Assembly: GCA_021790995.1 (NCBI GenBank)
Contig: JAJYFA010000010.1
Span: 1 to 49,843, forward strand
Length of the DNA: 49,843 nt
Direction: 5' to 3'
From: Acidobacteriota bacterium
GTDB taxonomy: Bacteria; Acidobacteriota; Terriglobia; Terriglobales; Acidobacteriaceae
Of the stretch, positions 30,819 to 39,347 are shown piece after piece. A model generated the notes under the pieces. That model was not told where the DNA came from and searched no databases. It saw only the letters and a program-made list of their open reading frames with translations. How positions within the stretch are numbered: position 1 is the first letter of the stretch; every line of letters begins with the position of its first letter. Position numbers and translations under genes: made by a program.

Positions 30819-32918
30819 ATGAAAGAGGAAGCACTTCTCACGCGGCCGATGGCGGAACAAAAGAAGATACCCAGAGACGATTCTCAAGGCGGTTCCGACA
30901 AAGCCGTCTCCAAGTCAGGCTCCTCCGAGCGTCGCGGCAAGCACGACGAGGATCCGGTCGGGAAGGTGTACGACTTTCACCTGATGCGGCGACTGGGCCG
31001 GTACCTGCGCCACTACTGGCAGCAGGCGGTGGTTGCCTCCACGGCCGTCACGCTTAAATCGCTCTGCGACGTATCCGGGCCGATCCTTGTCATGGTCGCC
31101 GTCGACCGCTATCTGGCGCCGGACAAGGCCGCGCAGGACCCATCGAACGTGGTGGCGCACTGGGTGGCAAACGCAAGCCCGCTCGCTCACGTGCTTCCAT
31201 TGGCAGCCGTTGCAGGGGTGAGCCGACTTGCCGCCATCTACCTCGCGATCCTGGTTTCGGCCTATCTCTTCCAGTTCGTTCAGGTCTACCTGATGCAGTG
31301 GATTGGCCAGAAGATCATGTTCGATCTGCGCCGCGAGATCTTCCGGCACATGCAGCGCCTGCACGTGGGCTTCTTCGACGTGAATCCGGTGGGCCGGCTG
31401 GTCACGCGACTGACCTCCGATGTGGACGCCGTCAACGACATGTTCACCGATGGCGTGCTGGCGATCGTCAACGACTTTTTCATGCTCACCATCATGGCCG
31501 TGGTCATGATCGCCATCTGCTGGTGGCTGGCGCTGCTGGCCTTTGCCGTGCTGCCGTTGATTCTGATCGTCACGCGCATCTTTCGCGACCATGTGCGCGA
31601 GAGCTATCGCCGCGTGCGCATCGCCATTGCCCGCATCAACAGTTTCACCCAGGAGCACATTTCGGGCATGAGCGTGGTGCAGCTATTCAATCGCGAGGAG
31701 CGCGCCTACAGGGACTTCGAGGCCGTCAACCGTCAGCACATGGTCGCGTTCAAGGACACGATCTTCGCCTACGCGCTTTACTACCCGGCCGTCGATCTGC
31801 TGTCGGCGGTGGCAATTGCGCTGGTGGTGTGGCGTGGCGGATTTGGCGTGCTGCAATTGCCACCGACGGTGACGATCGGCGTGCTCATCATGTTCACGCA
31901 GTTCTCGCTCCGATTCTGGCGGCCCATCCAGGACCTGAGCGACAAATACAACATTCTCCAGGCCGCCATGGCCGCCTGCGAACGCATCTTCAAGCTCGTG
32001 GATGCGCAGCCGGAGATCGTGAGCCCAGCGCGCCCCAGGGTGGGTGACGGCTCCAATCGTATCGAATTTCAGCACGTCTGGTTTACCTATCAGAAGCTCA
32101 CCGATGCGCAGAAGGCCGCAGTGGCGAAGGCTGATCAATCGGCTGCCGGCGGCGCGGATCTGGCCGGACTCGATAGCGTCGAGTGGATTCTGAAAGACGT
32201 CTCCTTCACGATCGAGCCGGGGCAGACTGTGGCCATCGTCGGCCACACCGGCGCCGGCAAGACCACGCTCACCAGCCTGATGATGCGCTTCTACGATGTC
32301 ACCGCGGGGCGCATCCTCATCGACGGCGTGGACCTGCGCGATCACGACCTGAAGGAACTGCGCCGCCACTTTGCCGTTGTGCTTCAGGATCCGTTCCTCT
32401 TTTCCGGCACCATCGGCGAAAACATCCGGCTTGGCAACGAGCAGATCGACGACGAAACCATGCGCCGCGCGGCACGCGACGTGAACGTGCTCGACTTTGT
32501 CGATTCGCTGCCCAACGGCTTCGATGAGCCGGTGCGGGAACGCGGCAACTCGCTTTCAACCGGGCAGAAGCAGCTCGTCAACTTCGCCCGCGCCCTAGCC
32601 TACAATCCGCGCGTCCTGATTCTCGACGAAGCCACATCGAGCGTCGATACCGACACCGAGCTGCGCATTCGCTCGGCGCTCGAGCGAATGGTGGAAGGGC
32701 GCACCAGCGTGCTGATTGCCCATCGGCTCTCGACGGTGCAGCGCGCCGACACGATTCTCGTGATGCACAAAGGCCAGTTGCGCGAGATGGGCTCGCACCA
32801 GGAACTGCTTGCAAACCGCGGCCTCTACTGGAAGCTCTACCAGTTGCAGTATAAGGATCAGGAGACTGCCGCCGTCGCGATGCCATTGCCGGCGCGCTCT
32901 GAGGCCGCCGCAATGTAA
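30819..32918 (+). CDS. ABC exporter, fused permease and ATPase
   Basis: A 699-aa half-transporter of the MsbA/LmrA/MDR type. It has a charged N-terminal extension (about 50 aa), six transmembrane helices (about residues 70-370) and one nucleotide-binding domain: Walker A 'GHTGAGKTT', Q-loop 'VLQDPFLFSG', signature 'LSTGQKQ', Walker B 'VLILDEATSS', H-loop 'IAHRLST'. The signature is LSTGQ instead of LSGGQ. An insertion of about 25 residues ('KLTDAQKAAVAKADQSAAGG' and onward) separates the A-loop tyrosine from the usual strand before Walker A. The substrate is unknown; lipids or drugs are typical. Neither ATG 30819 nor the in-frame ATG 30849 has a clear ribosome site. Confidence 0.92.
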   Translation: MKEEALLTRPMAEQKKIPRDDSQGGSDKAVSKSGSSERRGKHDEDPVGKVYDFHLMRRLGRYLRHYWQQAVVASTAVTLKSLCDVSGPILVMVAVDRYLAPDKAAQDPSNVVAHWVANASPLAHVLPLAAVAGVSRLAAIYLAILVSAYLFQFVQVYLMQWIGQKIMFDLRREIFRHMQRLHVGFFDVNPVGRLVTRLTSDVDAVNDMFTDGVLAIVNDFFMLTIMAVVMIAICWWLALLAFAVLPLILIVTRIFRDHVRESYRRVRIAIARINSFTQEHISGMSVVQLFNREERAYRDFEAVNRQHMVAFKDTIFAYALYYPAVDLLSAVAIALVVWRGGFGVLQLPPTVTIGVLIMFTQFSLRFWRPIQDLSDKYNILQAAMAACERIFKLVDAQPEIVSPARPRVGDGSNRIEFQHVWFTYQKLTDAQKAAVAKADQSAAGGADLAGLDSVEWILKDVSFTIEPGQTVAIVGHTGAGKTTLTSLMMRFYDVTAGRILIDGVDLRDHDLKELRRHFAVVLQDPFLFSGTIGENIRLGNEQIDDETMRRAARDVNVLDFVDSLPNGFDEPVRERGNSLSTGQKQLVNFARALAYNPRVLILDEATSSVDTDTELRIRSALERMVEGRTSVLIAHRLSTVQRADTILVMHKGQLREMGSHQELLANRGLYWKLYQLQYKDQETAAVAMPLPARSEAAAM

Positions 32919-32993
32919 CATTGCAGACGATTGCCAGGCGGAAAGTCTGTCAGAACTAGCCTGCTGCCGAACGCTGTTTTCGAGTTCTGCGTT

Positions 32994-33002
32994 TGCTATA
33001 CT
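32994..33002 (+). promoter_or_regulatory. extended -10 promoter for tRNA-Leu
   Basis: TGCTATACT is an extended -10 box ending 10 bp before the tRNA 5' end. The -35 region (TGTTTT) is weak, as allowed for extended -10 promoters. Confidence 0.5.
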
Positions 33003-33012
33003 AAACAGCAGT

Positions 33013-33097
33013 GCGGAAGTGGTGAAATTGGCAGACACACCATCTTGAGGGGGTGGCGCCGAGAGGCATGCGGGTTCAAATCCCGCCTTCCGCACCA
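33013..33097 (+). tRNA. tRNA-Leu (anticodon GAG)
   Basis: The acceptor stem GCGGAAG/CTTCCGC is perfect. The anticodon arm is CCATC-TTGAGGG-GGTGG with anticodon GAG. A class II variable arm (GCC-GAGA-GGC) and T-arm GCGGG-TTCAAAT-CCCGC follow. Discriminator A and CCA are encoded. Length 85 nt. It lies 69 bp upstream of secG and may share its transcript. Confidence 0.96.
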
Positions 33098-33166
33098 AAG
33101 ATTTTCGCGTCCGGCCGGGCGTCACCGAATCCCTCATCGCCGGTCCCGCTTGGAAAGCAGCTAAGA

Positions 33167-33478
33167 ATGCAGATTCTGTTCTATATTGTGATTGCACTGC
33201 ACGTAATCGTGTGCTTTTTCCTGATTGGTATCATCCTGCTTCAGCAGGGCCGCTCGGCCGATCTTGCCGGAGCCTTTGGCGGTCAGGGTTCGCAGACCGC
33301 TTTTGGTCCTCGCGCCGCGGCCAACGTGCTTACGCGCCTGACTACGTGGTCGGCTGTGATCTTTATGTGCACGTCGATTGCTCTCGTGGTCTTGTTTGTA
33401 CGTTCCACTGGCACGCACTCGGTGACCGAAGGTTCGCAGTCGGCTCCAGTGAGCGCGCCGGCCAAGCCGGGAAAGTAA
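33167..33478 (+). CDS. secG: preprotein translocase subunit SecG
   Basis: A 103-aa inner-membrane protein of the SecYEG channel. It has two transmembrane helices ('ILFYIVIALHVIVCFFLIGI' and 'LTTWSAVIFMCTSIALVVLF') separated by the diagnostic cytoplasmic loop 'LLQQGRSADLAGAFGGQGSQ' and 'AFGPR'. A short Ser/Pro/Ala-rich tail follows. The SecG consensus 'LLQxGKGAD...FGG' is well matched. ATG 33167 begins exactly at the first helix. A strong terminator follows 64 bp after the stop. Confidence 0.93.
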   Translation: MQILFYIVIALHVIVCFFLIGIILLQQGRSADLAGAFGGQGSQTAFGPRAAANVLTRLTTWSAVIFMCTSIALVVLFVRSTGTHSVTEGSQSAPVSAPAKPGK

Positions 33479-33541
33479 CGCAGAGTTCGGGCGAAAAGTA
33501 TCCTGGCTCGGTTCTCGTCCAGCGAGAATTCGCAAAGTGTG

Positions 33542-33577
33542 ACGCCGCCTGGCTGTGTATCGGCCAGGCGGCGTTTT
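33542..33577 (+). terminator. Rho-independent terminator after secG
   Basis: ACGCCGCCTGGC (33542-33553) and GCCAGGCGGCGT (33563-33574) form a perfect 12-bp stem with a 9-nt loop, followed by TTTT. This is the strongest terminator in the window. Confidence 0.85.
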
Positions 33578-33642
33578 ACTTGGAAATGATTGTTCAGGCG
33601 CTGACGCCGATGAACTGATTCCTGTCCTTTGCGGGGGATTCT

Positions 33643-34341
33643 TTACACAGGCGGAGCGGCATCCACTACCGGCACGCCGGGCGGCGGTGTGAAGTGGAAC
33701 ACTGCGGGTGAGATCGGTGTATCGGCCTGCTCGTTGGTGAAGGTAAAGCGCGTTGTCGCGCCATCCACCTCCACAACCTCAATGGTCAAGATGACGCCTG
33801 CCGCTGTGACCGTGAGCGACAGACTCTTTACGCGATTCTCCTGCCCTTTGGGCAAACCTGTCAGCGTGTAAAGGCCATTTTCTGCACTGTTGAGCTTCAG
33901 CCCGGTCAATTCCTTTTCAAGCTTCGTGTGGCCGAGCAGAAAGCGCAGCGGTGAGCGCAGGTCGTCCAACTCTTTGGCTGGGATGCGCTGCACCTGGGCA
34001 TCGCCGCGCGAGTAGAGCCACGCGTATTTGCCGTCGAGCAGAAAAATTTTGCCGGCCGGATTGGCGTACTGCCACAACATGCGCTCCGGCTTGCGCAGAA
34101 AGAGCGTTCCGGTCTCCGAGCGGACCATGCCCATGCCGGCGTAATCCTCGCGGAAACCGGCCTTGAGCGAGTGCAGCTGATCGTAATGGCGGTCGACGCG
34201 CTGTGCAAGTGCCGCGGCCGATGGCGTGGGCGAAGTCTGCCCAAAGCAGAGAGCCGCGCCGGACCAGCCCAGAACGAAGACTGCGCACACAGACGCGAAG
34301 CGCCGCCGGCCAGCGCACATCAACACGTTTGCCAGGTTCAT
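33643..34341 (-). CDS. lolA: LolA-like outer-membrane lipoprotein carrier
   Basis: A 232-aa periplasmic protein with a signal peptide (cleavage near 'ALCFGQ'). The LolA half-barrel pattern is visible: 'ALAQRVDRHYDQLHSLKAGF', 'GTLFLRKPERMLWQYANP' (the conserved 'RPxxFRW/LWxY' strand), 'GKIFLLDGKYAWLYSRGD', 'LRFLLGHTKLEKEL', 'TIEVVEVDGATTRFTF'. It normally ferries lipoproteins from LolCDE to the outer membrane. Its ATG overlaps the stop of the upstream pilin gene as ATGA, so it is translationally coupled to that gene. That may point to a specialised client (inference). Confidence 0.87.
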   Translation of the reverse strand: MNLANVLMCAGRRRFASVCAVFVLGWSGAALCFGQTSPTPSAAALAQRVDRHYDQLHSLKAGFREDYAGMGMVRSETGTLFLRKPERMLWQYANPAGKIFLLDGKYAWLYSRGDAQVQRIPAKELDDLRSPLRFLLGHTKLEKELTGLKLNSAENGLYTLTGLPKGQENRVKSLSLTVTAAGVILTIEVVEVDGATTRFTFTNEQADTPISPAVFHFTPPPGVPVVDAAPPV

Positions 34342-34877
34342 TGCAGCGACTGTGTACAGTTGGTGCCGCCAGTGGGATCGTACTTGGGATTGCCGCCGAA
34401 CTGGTCAGTGCAGAATCCCCGATTGCCCGTCTTGCCCGGTGCTGCCGGCACGGCTGTCAGCCGGTAGCCGGTGACGCGGTCGGTCCCGTTGACGGTCACT
34501 TTCTGGCAATCGGAAATCTTGAACATATAGCCGGACTTATAGCCGGACGACGCCAGATCGTTATCGAGCAACTGCGCCGAGGTCGGGGTCGGCATGGACG
34601 ATCCCGGCACGCCGCCCAGAACCTTCAGGTCGCAGGCGTAGCCGTTGGCCGGATAGGTGGAATCGTACTCAATCTCAGACTGCGTAATTACGCGCAACGA
34701 GTTGATGGCAGAAACTTCGTTGGCGCGGATCTTCATCGAGCCGATGGTCTTCATGGCCATCAGCATCAGAATCAGGATGACGGCAATCACGATCAGCAGT
34801 TCCATCAGCGTAAAGCCGTTGACAACTGCCGAGCGCTGGGAGCGCCGACGGAGAGCAGGTAAAGTCTTGGGATTCAT
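34338..34877 (-). CDS. type IV pilin-like protein
   Basis: A 179-aa protein with a prepilin signal. A basic leader (residues 1-24) ends in Gly before 'FTLMELLIVIAVILILMLMA', the class III cleavage site with Glu at +5 and the hydrophobic N-terminal helix. The globular part has four Cys in two likely pairs ('YACDLKV', 'ISDCQKV', 'GFCTDQF', 'TNCTQSLQ'). Prepilin peptidase and assembly genes are not in the window. ATG 34877 gives a normal leader; an ATG at 34922 would add 15 residues. The stop overlaps the lolA start, and an M16 peptidase gene lies 105 bp upstream on the same strand. Confidence 0.85.
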   Translation of the reverse strand: MNPKTLPALRRRSQRSAVVNGFTLMELLIVIAVILILMLMAMKTIGSMKIRANEVSAINSLRVITQSEIEYDSTYPANGYACDLKVLGGVPGSSMPTPTSAQLLDNDLASSGYKSGYMFKISDCQKVTVNGTDRVTGYRLTAVPAAPGKTGNRGFCTDQFGGNPKYDPTGGTNCTQSLQ

Positions 34878-34982
34878 TCCGGTTCCAGTCTCTCTGAAAA
34901 GGGCCCGCAGCCGCAAACCCATCCGAGAAAATGCTACAACGTATGGACGCGAAAGGGAAATCGGGCGCTCGAAATTCAGCTA

Positions 34983-36257
34983 TCAGCACTCCAGCTTCGT
35001 GCGATTCAGCTTCACGCCATCCAGCCGGCCCAGGAGCGTGACTGCGATGCGCTCCGGGTCGAAGAGCCGCTGCGCCATCGTCTGCACCTGCGCCGCATCG
35101 ACCTCGTCGACGCGCGCAATAATCTCTTCGGCCGAGAAGAACTGGTGGAAGTACATCTCCTGGCGCGCCAGATTGGCCATACGCGCGTTGGAGCTTTCGA
35201 GACCGAGCAGAATGTTGCCCTTCACCTGGTCCTTGGCTCGGGTCAGCTCCTCGGCTGCGATGGGCGTCTGCTTCAGATTGCGGAACTCGGCCAGAATCAG
35301 GTCCACCACCTGAAGGGCCTTGCCCGTCGAAGTTCCCGCAAAGACGCACAGGTTGCCCGTGTCGCGATAGGGGCTCAGGTCGGAGTAGACCGAGTAGGCC
35401 AGACCGCGCTCCTCGCGAATGGTCTGGAAGAGCCGCGAGCTCATGCCGCCGCCCAGCACGGTATTCAGGATCAGTGTGGCGTAGCGGTTTTCGTCGGTGA
35501 TCGACGGCGCGGGCACACCCAGGCAGATCTGCACCTGTTCGAGCGCCTTCTTGTTGCGCAGAATGATGCGGGCGCTTGGCTCGGGCGCCGCAAGTTCGTT
35601 CAGGGTGTTGCCGCCGTTGAGCGCGGAAAACTTCTCCGCGACCAGCGCCGTAAAGTGGTCGTGATCCAGGTTGCCGGCAGCGGAAAACACCATGTTTCCG
35701 CCGTGGAAACGGTTGTTGTGGTAGTCGAAGAGGTGTTGCTGGCCCAGCCGCGCCACGGTTTCCGTGGTGCCCAGGATGGGCTTGCCCAGCGGATGGCCCT
35801 TCCAGAAGCTCTGTGTGAATAGTTCGTGCACCAGCACGTCGGGATTGTCTTCGTCGATCTTGATCTCTTCGAGAATCACGCCGCGCTCGCGCTCGATGTC
35901 AGGCAGTGCAAAGGTAGGATTCATCACCATGTCGGTCAGGATGTCGAGGGCAATGGGCACATGGTCCGCGAGCGACTTCACGTTGAAGCAGATGGTTTCC
36001 TTGCTGGTGAAGGCGTCCAGGTTGCCGCCTATTGAGTCCATCTCGCGGGCGATGCGCTGCGCCGAGCGCGAACGCGTGCCCTTGAAGAGCATGTGCTCCA
36101 CAAAATGCGAGATGCCATTGACCTCGGGGGTTTCGCAGCGTGAGCCGGATTTGATCCAGACGCCCATGGCTACGGAGCGCAGATAGTCCATGCGCTCGGT
36201 CAGGACAATTAGACCGTTCGGCAATACGGTGCGGCGACGATTTCTCTCAGTGCTCAT
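34983..36257 (-). CDS. M16-family zinc peptidase (processing-peptidase-like)
   Basis: A 424-aa pitrilysin-type metallopeptidase. The inverted zinc motif HxxEH is in 'ISHFVEHMLFKGT', with the distal Glu in 'VILEEIKIDEDNPDV'. The C-terminal M16 domain carries 'VLGGGMSSRLFQTIREERGL' and 'AYSVYS', the conserved substrate-binding Arg-Tyr segment. The protein has no signal peptide and resembles YmxG/PepR-type enzymes of bacteria. ATG 36257 ('MSTERNRRRTVLPNGL') starts right before the first strand; ATG 36293 is in frame. It may act on small peptides or signal sequences. A link to the neighbouring pilin is only positional. Confidence 0.92.
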   Translation of the reverse strand: MSTERNRRRTVLPNGLIVLTERMDYLRSVAMGVWIKSGSRCETPEVNGISHFVEHMLFKGTRSRSAQRIAREMDSIGGNLDAFTSKETICFNVKSLADHVPIALDILTDMVMNPTFALPDIERERGVILEEIKIDEDNPDVLVHELFTQSFWKGHPLGKPILGTTETVARLGQQHLFDYHNNRFHGGNMVFSAAGNLDHDHFTALVAEKFSALNGGNTLNELAAPEPSARIILRNKKALEQVQICLGVPAPSITDENRYATLILNTVLGGGMSSRLFQTIREERGLAYSVYSDLSPYRDTGNLCVFAGTSTGKALQVVDLILAEFRNLKQTPIAAEELTRAKDQVKGNILLGLESSNARMANLARQEMYFHQFFSAEEIIARVDEVDAAQVQTMAQRLFDPERIAVTLLGRLDGVKLNRTKLEC

Positions 36258-36333
36258 TCGTGTCGATTCGATTGTAGGCCAAATGCGGACCACCGCACCA
36301 TCGCTGTGGATGGGGGGAAGTTTTCGCGCTTGA

Positions 36334-36350
36334 TGCCAAGCCTGTTGGCA
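36334..36350. promoter_or_regulatory. TGCCAA-N5-TTGGCA inverted repeat in the rlmN/M16 divergent region
   Basis: A perfect 6-5-6 palindrome 26 bp upstream of rlmN, between divergent genes. Size and position suit a repressor or activator site. No regulator can be named. Confidence 0.35.
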
Positions 36351-36376
36351 AAAGTTAAGATGGAAAGCTGGACACC

Positions 36377-37549
36377 ATGCCTGAGCAATCGGACCAACTC
36401 ATAAATTTCGGCGCGCAAGACGCAGCGGACGGCCTGAAAAAGCCTCTCTTTGGATTAGATGCGGAAACCCTCTCCAAGCTGCTCGCGGAGGCGGGGGAGC
36501 CTGCATTTCGAGGTAGGCAGATCGCTGAAGCAATTTATCGTCAATGGGTTAGCGAGATTTATGAAATGAATGCATTACCTTTGTCTTTGCGGGCAAAATT
36601 CGCTGCCCAAGGCTGGAGGGTCGGCCGCCCAGTCATTGCTCACACCTTCAAGTCGTCTGACGGTACTGAGCGGTATCTGATTGATTTTGAAGAACCTGAT
36701 ACAAAGGGGAAAACGGCAGAGGCGGTTTGGATGCCGGAGGGCGACGGCGGCGATGCCGGCGACGAAGCTGAATCCGCCCCGGAAGGGGTGCGGGCCTGGT
36801 CGCGCGCCACGATCTGCGTCTCCTCGCAGATCGGTTGTGCCGTGAACTGCCAGTTCTGCCTGACCGCGCAGCTGGGCCTGCAGCGCAATCTGACGGCGGG
36901 TGAGATCGCCGGGCAGGTAGTCGCGGTTCTGGCGCGCCAGAGCGCCCGCGTAGGCCGCGACCGCGTGAATCTGGTCTTCATGGGGATGGGCGAGCCGTTC
37001 CTCAACTACGACAACTTTATGGCTGCCGTGCGATTACTGGTGCGCGAAGTGGGACTGAGTCCGCGGCGCATGACGGTTTCCACCTCCGGCATTGTGCCCG
37101 GCATTCTTCGTTTTGCTTCTGAACCGCCTGACGTGAGGCCCAGGCTCGCCATCAGCCTGAACGCGCCCAACGACGCGATCCGCGCCGAGGTGATGCCAAT
37201 CAATCGCAAGTGGCCGATTGCCGAAGTCATCGAAGCGGTGCGTCGCGTGCCGCTGCGGCCGCGTGAGCGCATCACCTTCGAGTACGTTCTGCTGGGCGGC
37301 GTCACCGACCGGCCTGAGCAGGCGCGCGAGGTGGCGCGTCTGGTGCGCGGTACTGGCCTGCCCGCCAAGGTGAACCTGATCGCATGGAATCCCGGCCCCG
37401 GAATCGACTATGCGATGCCTGCGTCCGAAGCCGTCACCGCGTTTCATGAACGGCTCAAAGGGGAGGGAATCGCCGCCACGATCCGCCAGCCCCGCGGCCG
37501 CGACATCTTCGCTGCCTGTGGGCAGCTCAAGCGGACGGTGGAAGGTTAG
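36377..37549 (+). CDS. rlmN: 23S rRNA (adenine-2503-C2)-methyltransferase
   Basis: A radical-SAM enzyme that methylates A2503 of 23S rRNA and A37 of some tRNAs. The 390-aa protein shows the cluster motif CxxxCxxC in 'QIGCAVNCQFCLTAQLG', 'LVFMGMGEPFLNYDNF', 'MTVSTSGIVPGI', 'LAISLNAPNDAIRAEVMPIN', 'EYVLLGGVTDRPEQA' and the second mechanistic Cys in 'FAACGQL'. A short acidic insertion ('GDGGDAGDEAESAPEG') precedes the radical-SAM core. The first ~340 bp of the gene are visibly more AT-rich than the rest, which is unusual here. No other gene is coupled to it. Confidence 0.95.
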   Translation: MPEQSDQLINFGAQDAADGLKKPLFGLDAETLSKLLAEAGEPAFRGRQIAEAIYRQWVSEIYEMNALPLSLRAKFAAQGWRVGRPVIAHTFKSSDGTERYLIDFEEPDTKGKTAEAVWMPEGDGGDAGDEAESAPEGVRAWSRATICVSSQIGCAVNCQFCLTAQLGLQRNLTAGEIAGQVVAVLARQSARVGRDRVNLVFMGMGEPFLNYDNFMAAVRLLVREVGLSPRRMTVSTSGIVPGILRFASEPPDVRPRLAISLNAPNDAIRAEVMPINRKWPIAEVIEAVRRVPLRPRERITFEYVLLGGVTDRPEQAREVARLVRGTGLPAKVNLIAWNPGPGIDYAMPASEAVTAFHERLKGEGIAATIRQPRGRDIFAACGQLKRTVEG

Positions 37550-37652
37550 GTGCGGCCACTCTGAGGCGTTACTGGCAAGCCAAAAGATAAGAAGCCAAGG
37601 CAACAGTGGCTGCGTAGCTGGCCAAGAATGTAATCAGCGTCTAAAGCGTTTC

Positions 37653-38180
37653 TTATTTGCTCGCTGGTATGGGCAGCGGCTTCACGCTGCCGCAATCTGC
37701 GCTCTTGTAGGTCGAGGTGCTCTGCACGGTGTACTCGACGGGAACTGGGTTCGGTCCTATCTGCATGGCGCCTGTAAAGTGTGCCGTGCCGTGCGCCGTG
37801 ACACCGTCGGGCCAGGAGGATTCGATGGTTTCGTGGCCGTTGATGGCGCCGGTGCAAGTCATCTCGGCGGTCAGTCCGGCGGGCTTGTGAACAATGCTGG
37901 TGACGGTGCAGTCCTCATGCCCTTTCAAAGTGGCAAAAGGAGCGCCGAACTTGTCGATCATCTCCTGGGTCATGCAAACCTCGGATGTGTGCGTCGAGGG
38001 CGCAAAGGGATCCGCGACCCCAGCCGGCAGTGTGACTCCCGGAGGCATGGGTGTCTTCTGCCAGGTCAAGGTGCTGCTCATCTCCCACAGGCCGGGCTTG
38101 GCCATCACCTGTGCGAGGGCAATGATGGACGCAGCCAAAAGGCAAAGAACCACTGTAACGCGAAGCTGTGTTCTGCTCAT
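37653..38180 (-). CDS. DUF3617 secreted protein
   Basis: A 175-aa protein with a signal peptide ('MSRTQLRVTVVLCLLAASII', cleavage near 'ALAQ'). It begins 'VMAKPGLWEMSSTLTW', the DUF3617 hallmark (K-P-G-L-W-E). Spaced cysteines follow ('EVCMTQEM', 'HEDCTVTS', 'AEMTCTGAI', 'SADCGSV') and the 'SSWPDGVTAHGTAHF' strand. It is a small periplasmic protein of unknown function. AGGAGG seven bases upstream is an excellent ribosome site. The gene is monocistronic and converges on rlmN. Confidence 0.85.
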   Translation of the reverse strand: MSRTQLRVTVVLCLLAASIIALAQVMAKPGLWEMSSTLTWQKTPMPPGVTLPAGVADPFAPSTHTSEVCMTQEMIDKFGAPFATLKGHEDCTVTSIVHKPAGLTAEMTCTGAINGHETIESSWPDGVTAHGTAHFTGAMQIGPNPVPVEYTVQSTSTYKSADCGSVKPLPIPASK

Positions 38181-38263
38181 TTTGTCCTCCTCATGGGCGC
38201 TCAGGCGCGGGCCTGGCGCACCACAACTCTATCCGATGCAGCGAGGCGTTGGAAACGGAATTC

Positions 38264-39340
38264 TTATCGGTTTTGCCGCACTTTGGGGTGAGCCTCGGCC
38301 AACTCCAGCACTGCGTCGGCCAGGCGGCTGGCGGTGTGGCGAACGACATTCTCTTCGCTGGCGAAGTTGCCGGTGACGCAGCGCAGGCCAAGGGATTCAA
38401 TATGTTCGATGTCGGGATCGATCGGCGCTGCGCCCTCGGCAGCGTAGCGGGCCACGGTTTCCGGCGAAAACTGCCCCGTATTGACGATGGCGAAGTCGAA
38501 GATGGGCAAGCGCGTGTGGTCGTAGATGCGCTGGATGTGATCGGCGGCGCTCAGGCCCAGGCTCTCATTTGCCTGCGTCATCAGGTTCGAGATGTAGACG
38601 CGCACCCCGCGCGCATTGGCGAGCGCCTCAGGAATGCCGTCGACCAGCAGGTTCGTGATCAGCGAGGTGTAGAGTGAGCCGGGGCCGACCGTGATTAGAT
38701 CGGCGCGTTCGATGGCTTCGAGGGTTTCGGGCAGGGGAATAGGGTTGGGCGGATCGAAGGTCAGCTCCTCGATGCGATGGCGACTGGCGGTGATTTTGGT
38801 TTCGCCGCGGACCACGGAGCCGTCGTCCATGTAGGCCACGAGTGTCGTGTTGGCGGTGGTGGCGGGGTAGATGCGTCCGCGTGTGGCCAGAATCTTCGAT
38901 GCCAGTTGCACGGCCTGGGCAAAGTCGCCCGTGATTTCGGTGAGGGCGGCGACAAACAGGTTGCCGAAGCTGTGGCCTTTCAATCCGCGGCCTGCGCGAA
39001 AGCGATGCGAGAAGAGCTTGGTCAGCAGATCCTCTTCCTCACTGAGGGCCACCATGCAGTTACGCAGGTCGCCGGGAGGAAGCATGTTGAAGTCCTGGCG
39101 CAGCCGGCCGGAAGAACCGCCGTCGTCGGTGACCGTGACCACGGCGGCCAGGTCGGCGATGGCCCTGGTTGCCGACGGGATCTCGCCGGGCGCACCTACA
39201 TGACTGCGCAGTCCTCGCAACAGCGTGGACAACCCCGTCCCGCCGCCAAGAGCGACGACGCGCAACGGGCGGTGCGCTGTTGCGCGATCGTGGTTCAACG
39301 CTGGCGAGGACAAATCGTTCGCGGAGATTCCAGTGTTCAA
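38264..39340 (-). CDS. yvcK: YvcK/CofD-like gluconeogenesis factor
   Basis: A 358-aa protein of the YvcK family. Members bind UDP-sugars and influence carbon flux, cell shape and peptidoglycan precursor supply. Motifs: 'VVALGGGTGLSTLLRGLR', 'VVTVTDDGGSSGRLRQDF', 'LPPGDLRNCMVALSE', 'GHSFGNLFVAAL', 'ADLITVGPGSLYTSLITNLL', 'VYISNLMTQANESLGLSAAD'. The frame begins with TTG at 39340, eight bases after the stop of the upstream TPR gene. This suggests coupled translation. An AGG lies seven bases before the TTG. Confidence 0.93.
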   Translation of the reverse strand: MNTGISANDLSSPALNHDRATAHRPLRVVALGGGTGLSTLLRGLRSHVGAPGEIPSATRAIADLAAVVTVTDDGGSSGRLRQDFNMLPPGDLRNCMVALSEEEDLLTKLFSHRFRAGRGLKGHSFGNLFVAALTEITGDFAQAVQLASKILATRGRIYPATTANTTLVAYMDDGSVVRGETKITASRHRIEELTFDPPNPIPLPETLEAIERADLITVGPGSLYTSLITNLLVDGIPEALANARGVRVYISNLMTQANESLGLSAADHIQRIYDHTRLPIFDFAIVNTGQFSPETVARYAAEGAAPIDPDIEHIESLGLRCVTGNFASEENVVRHTASRLADAVLELAEAHPKVRQNR

Positions 39341-39347
39341 CAGAGGC

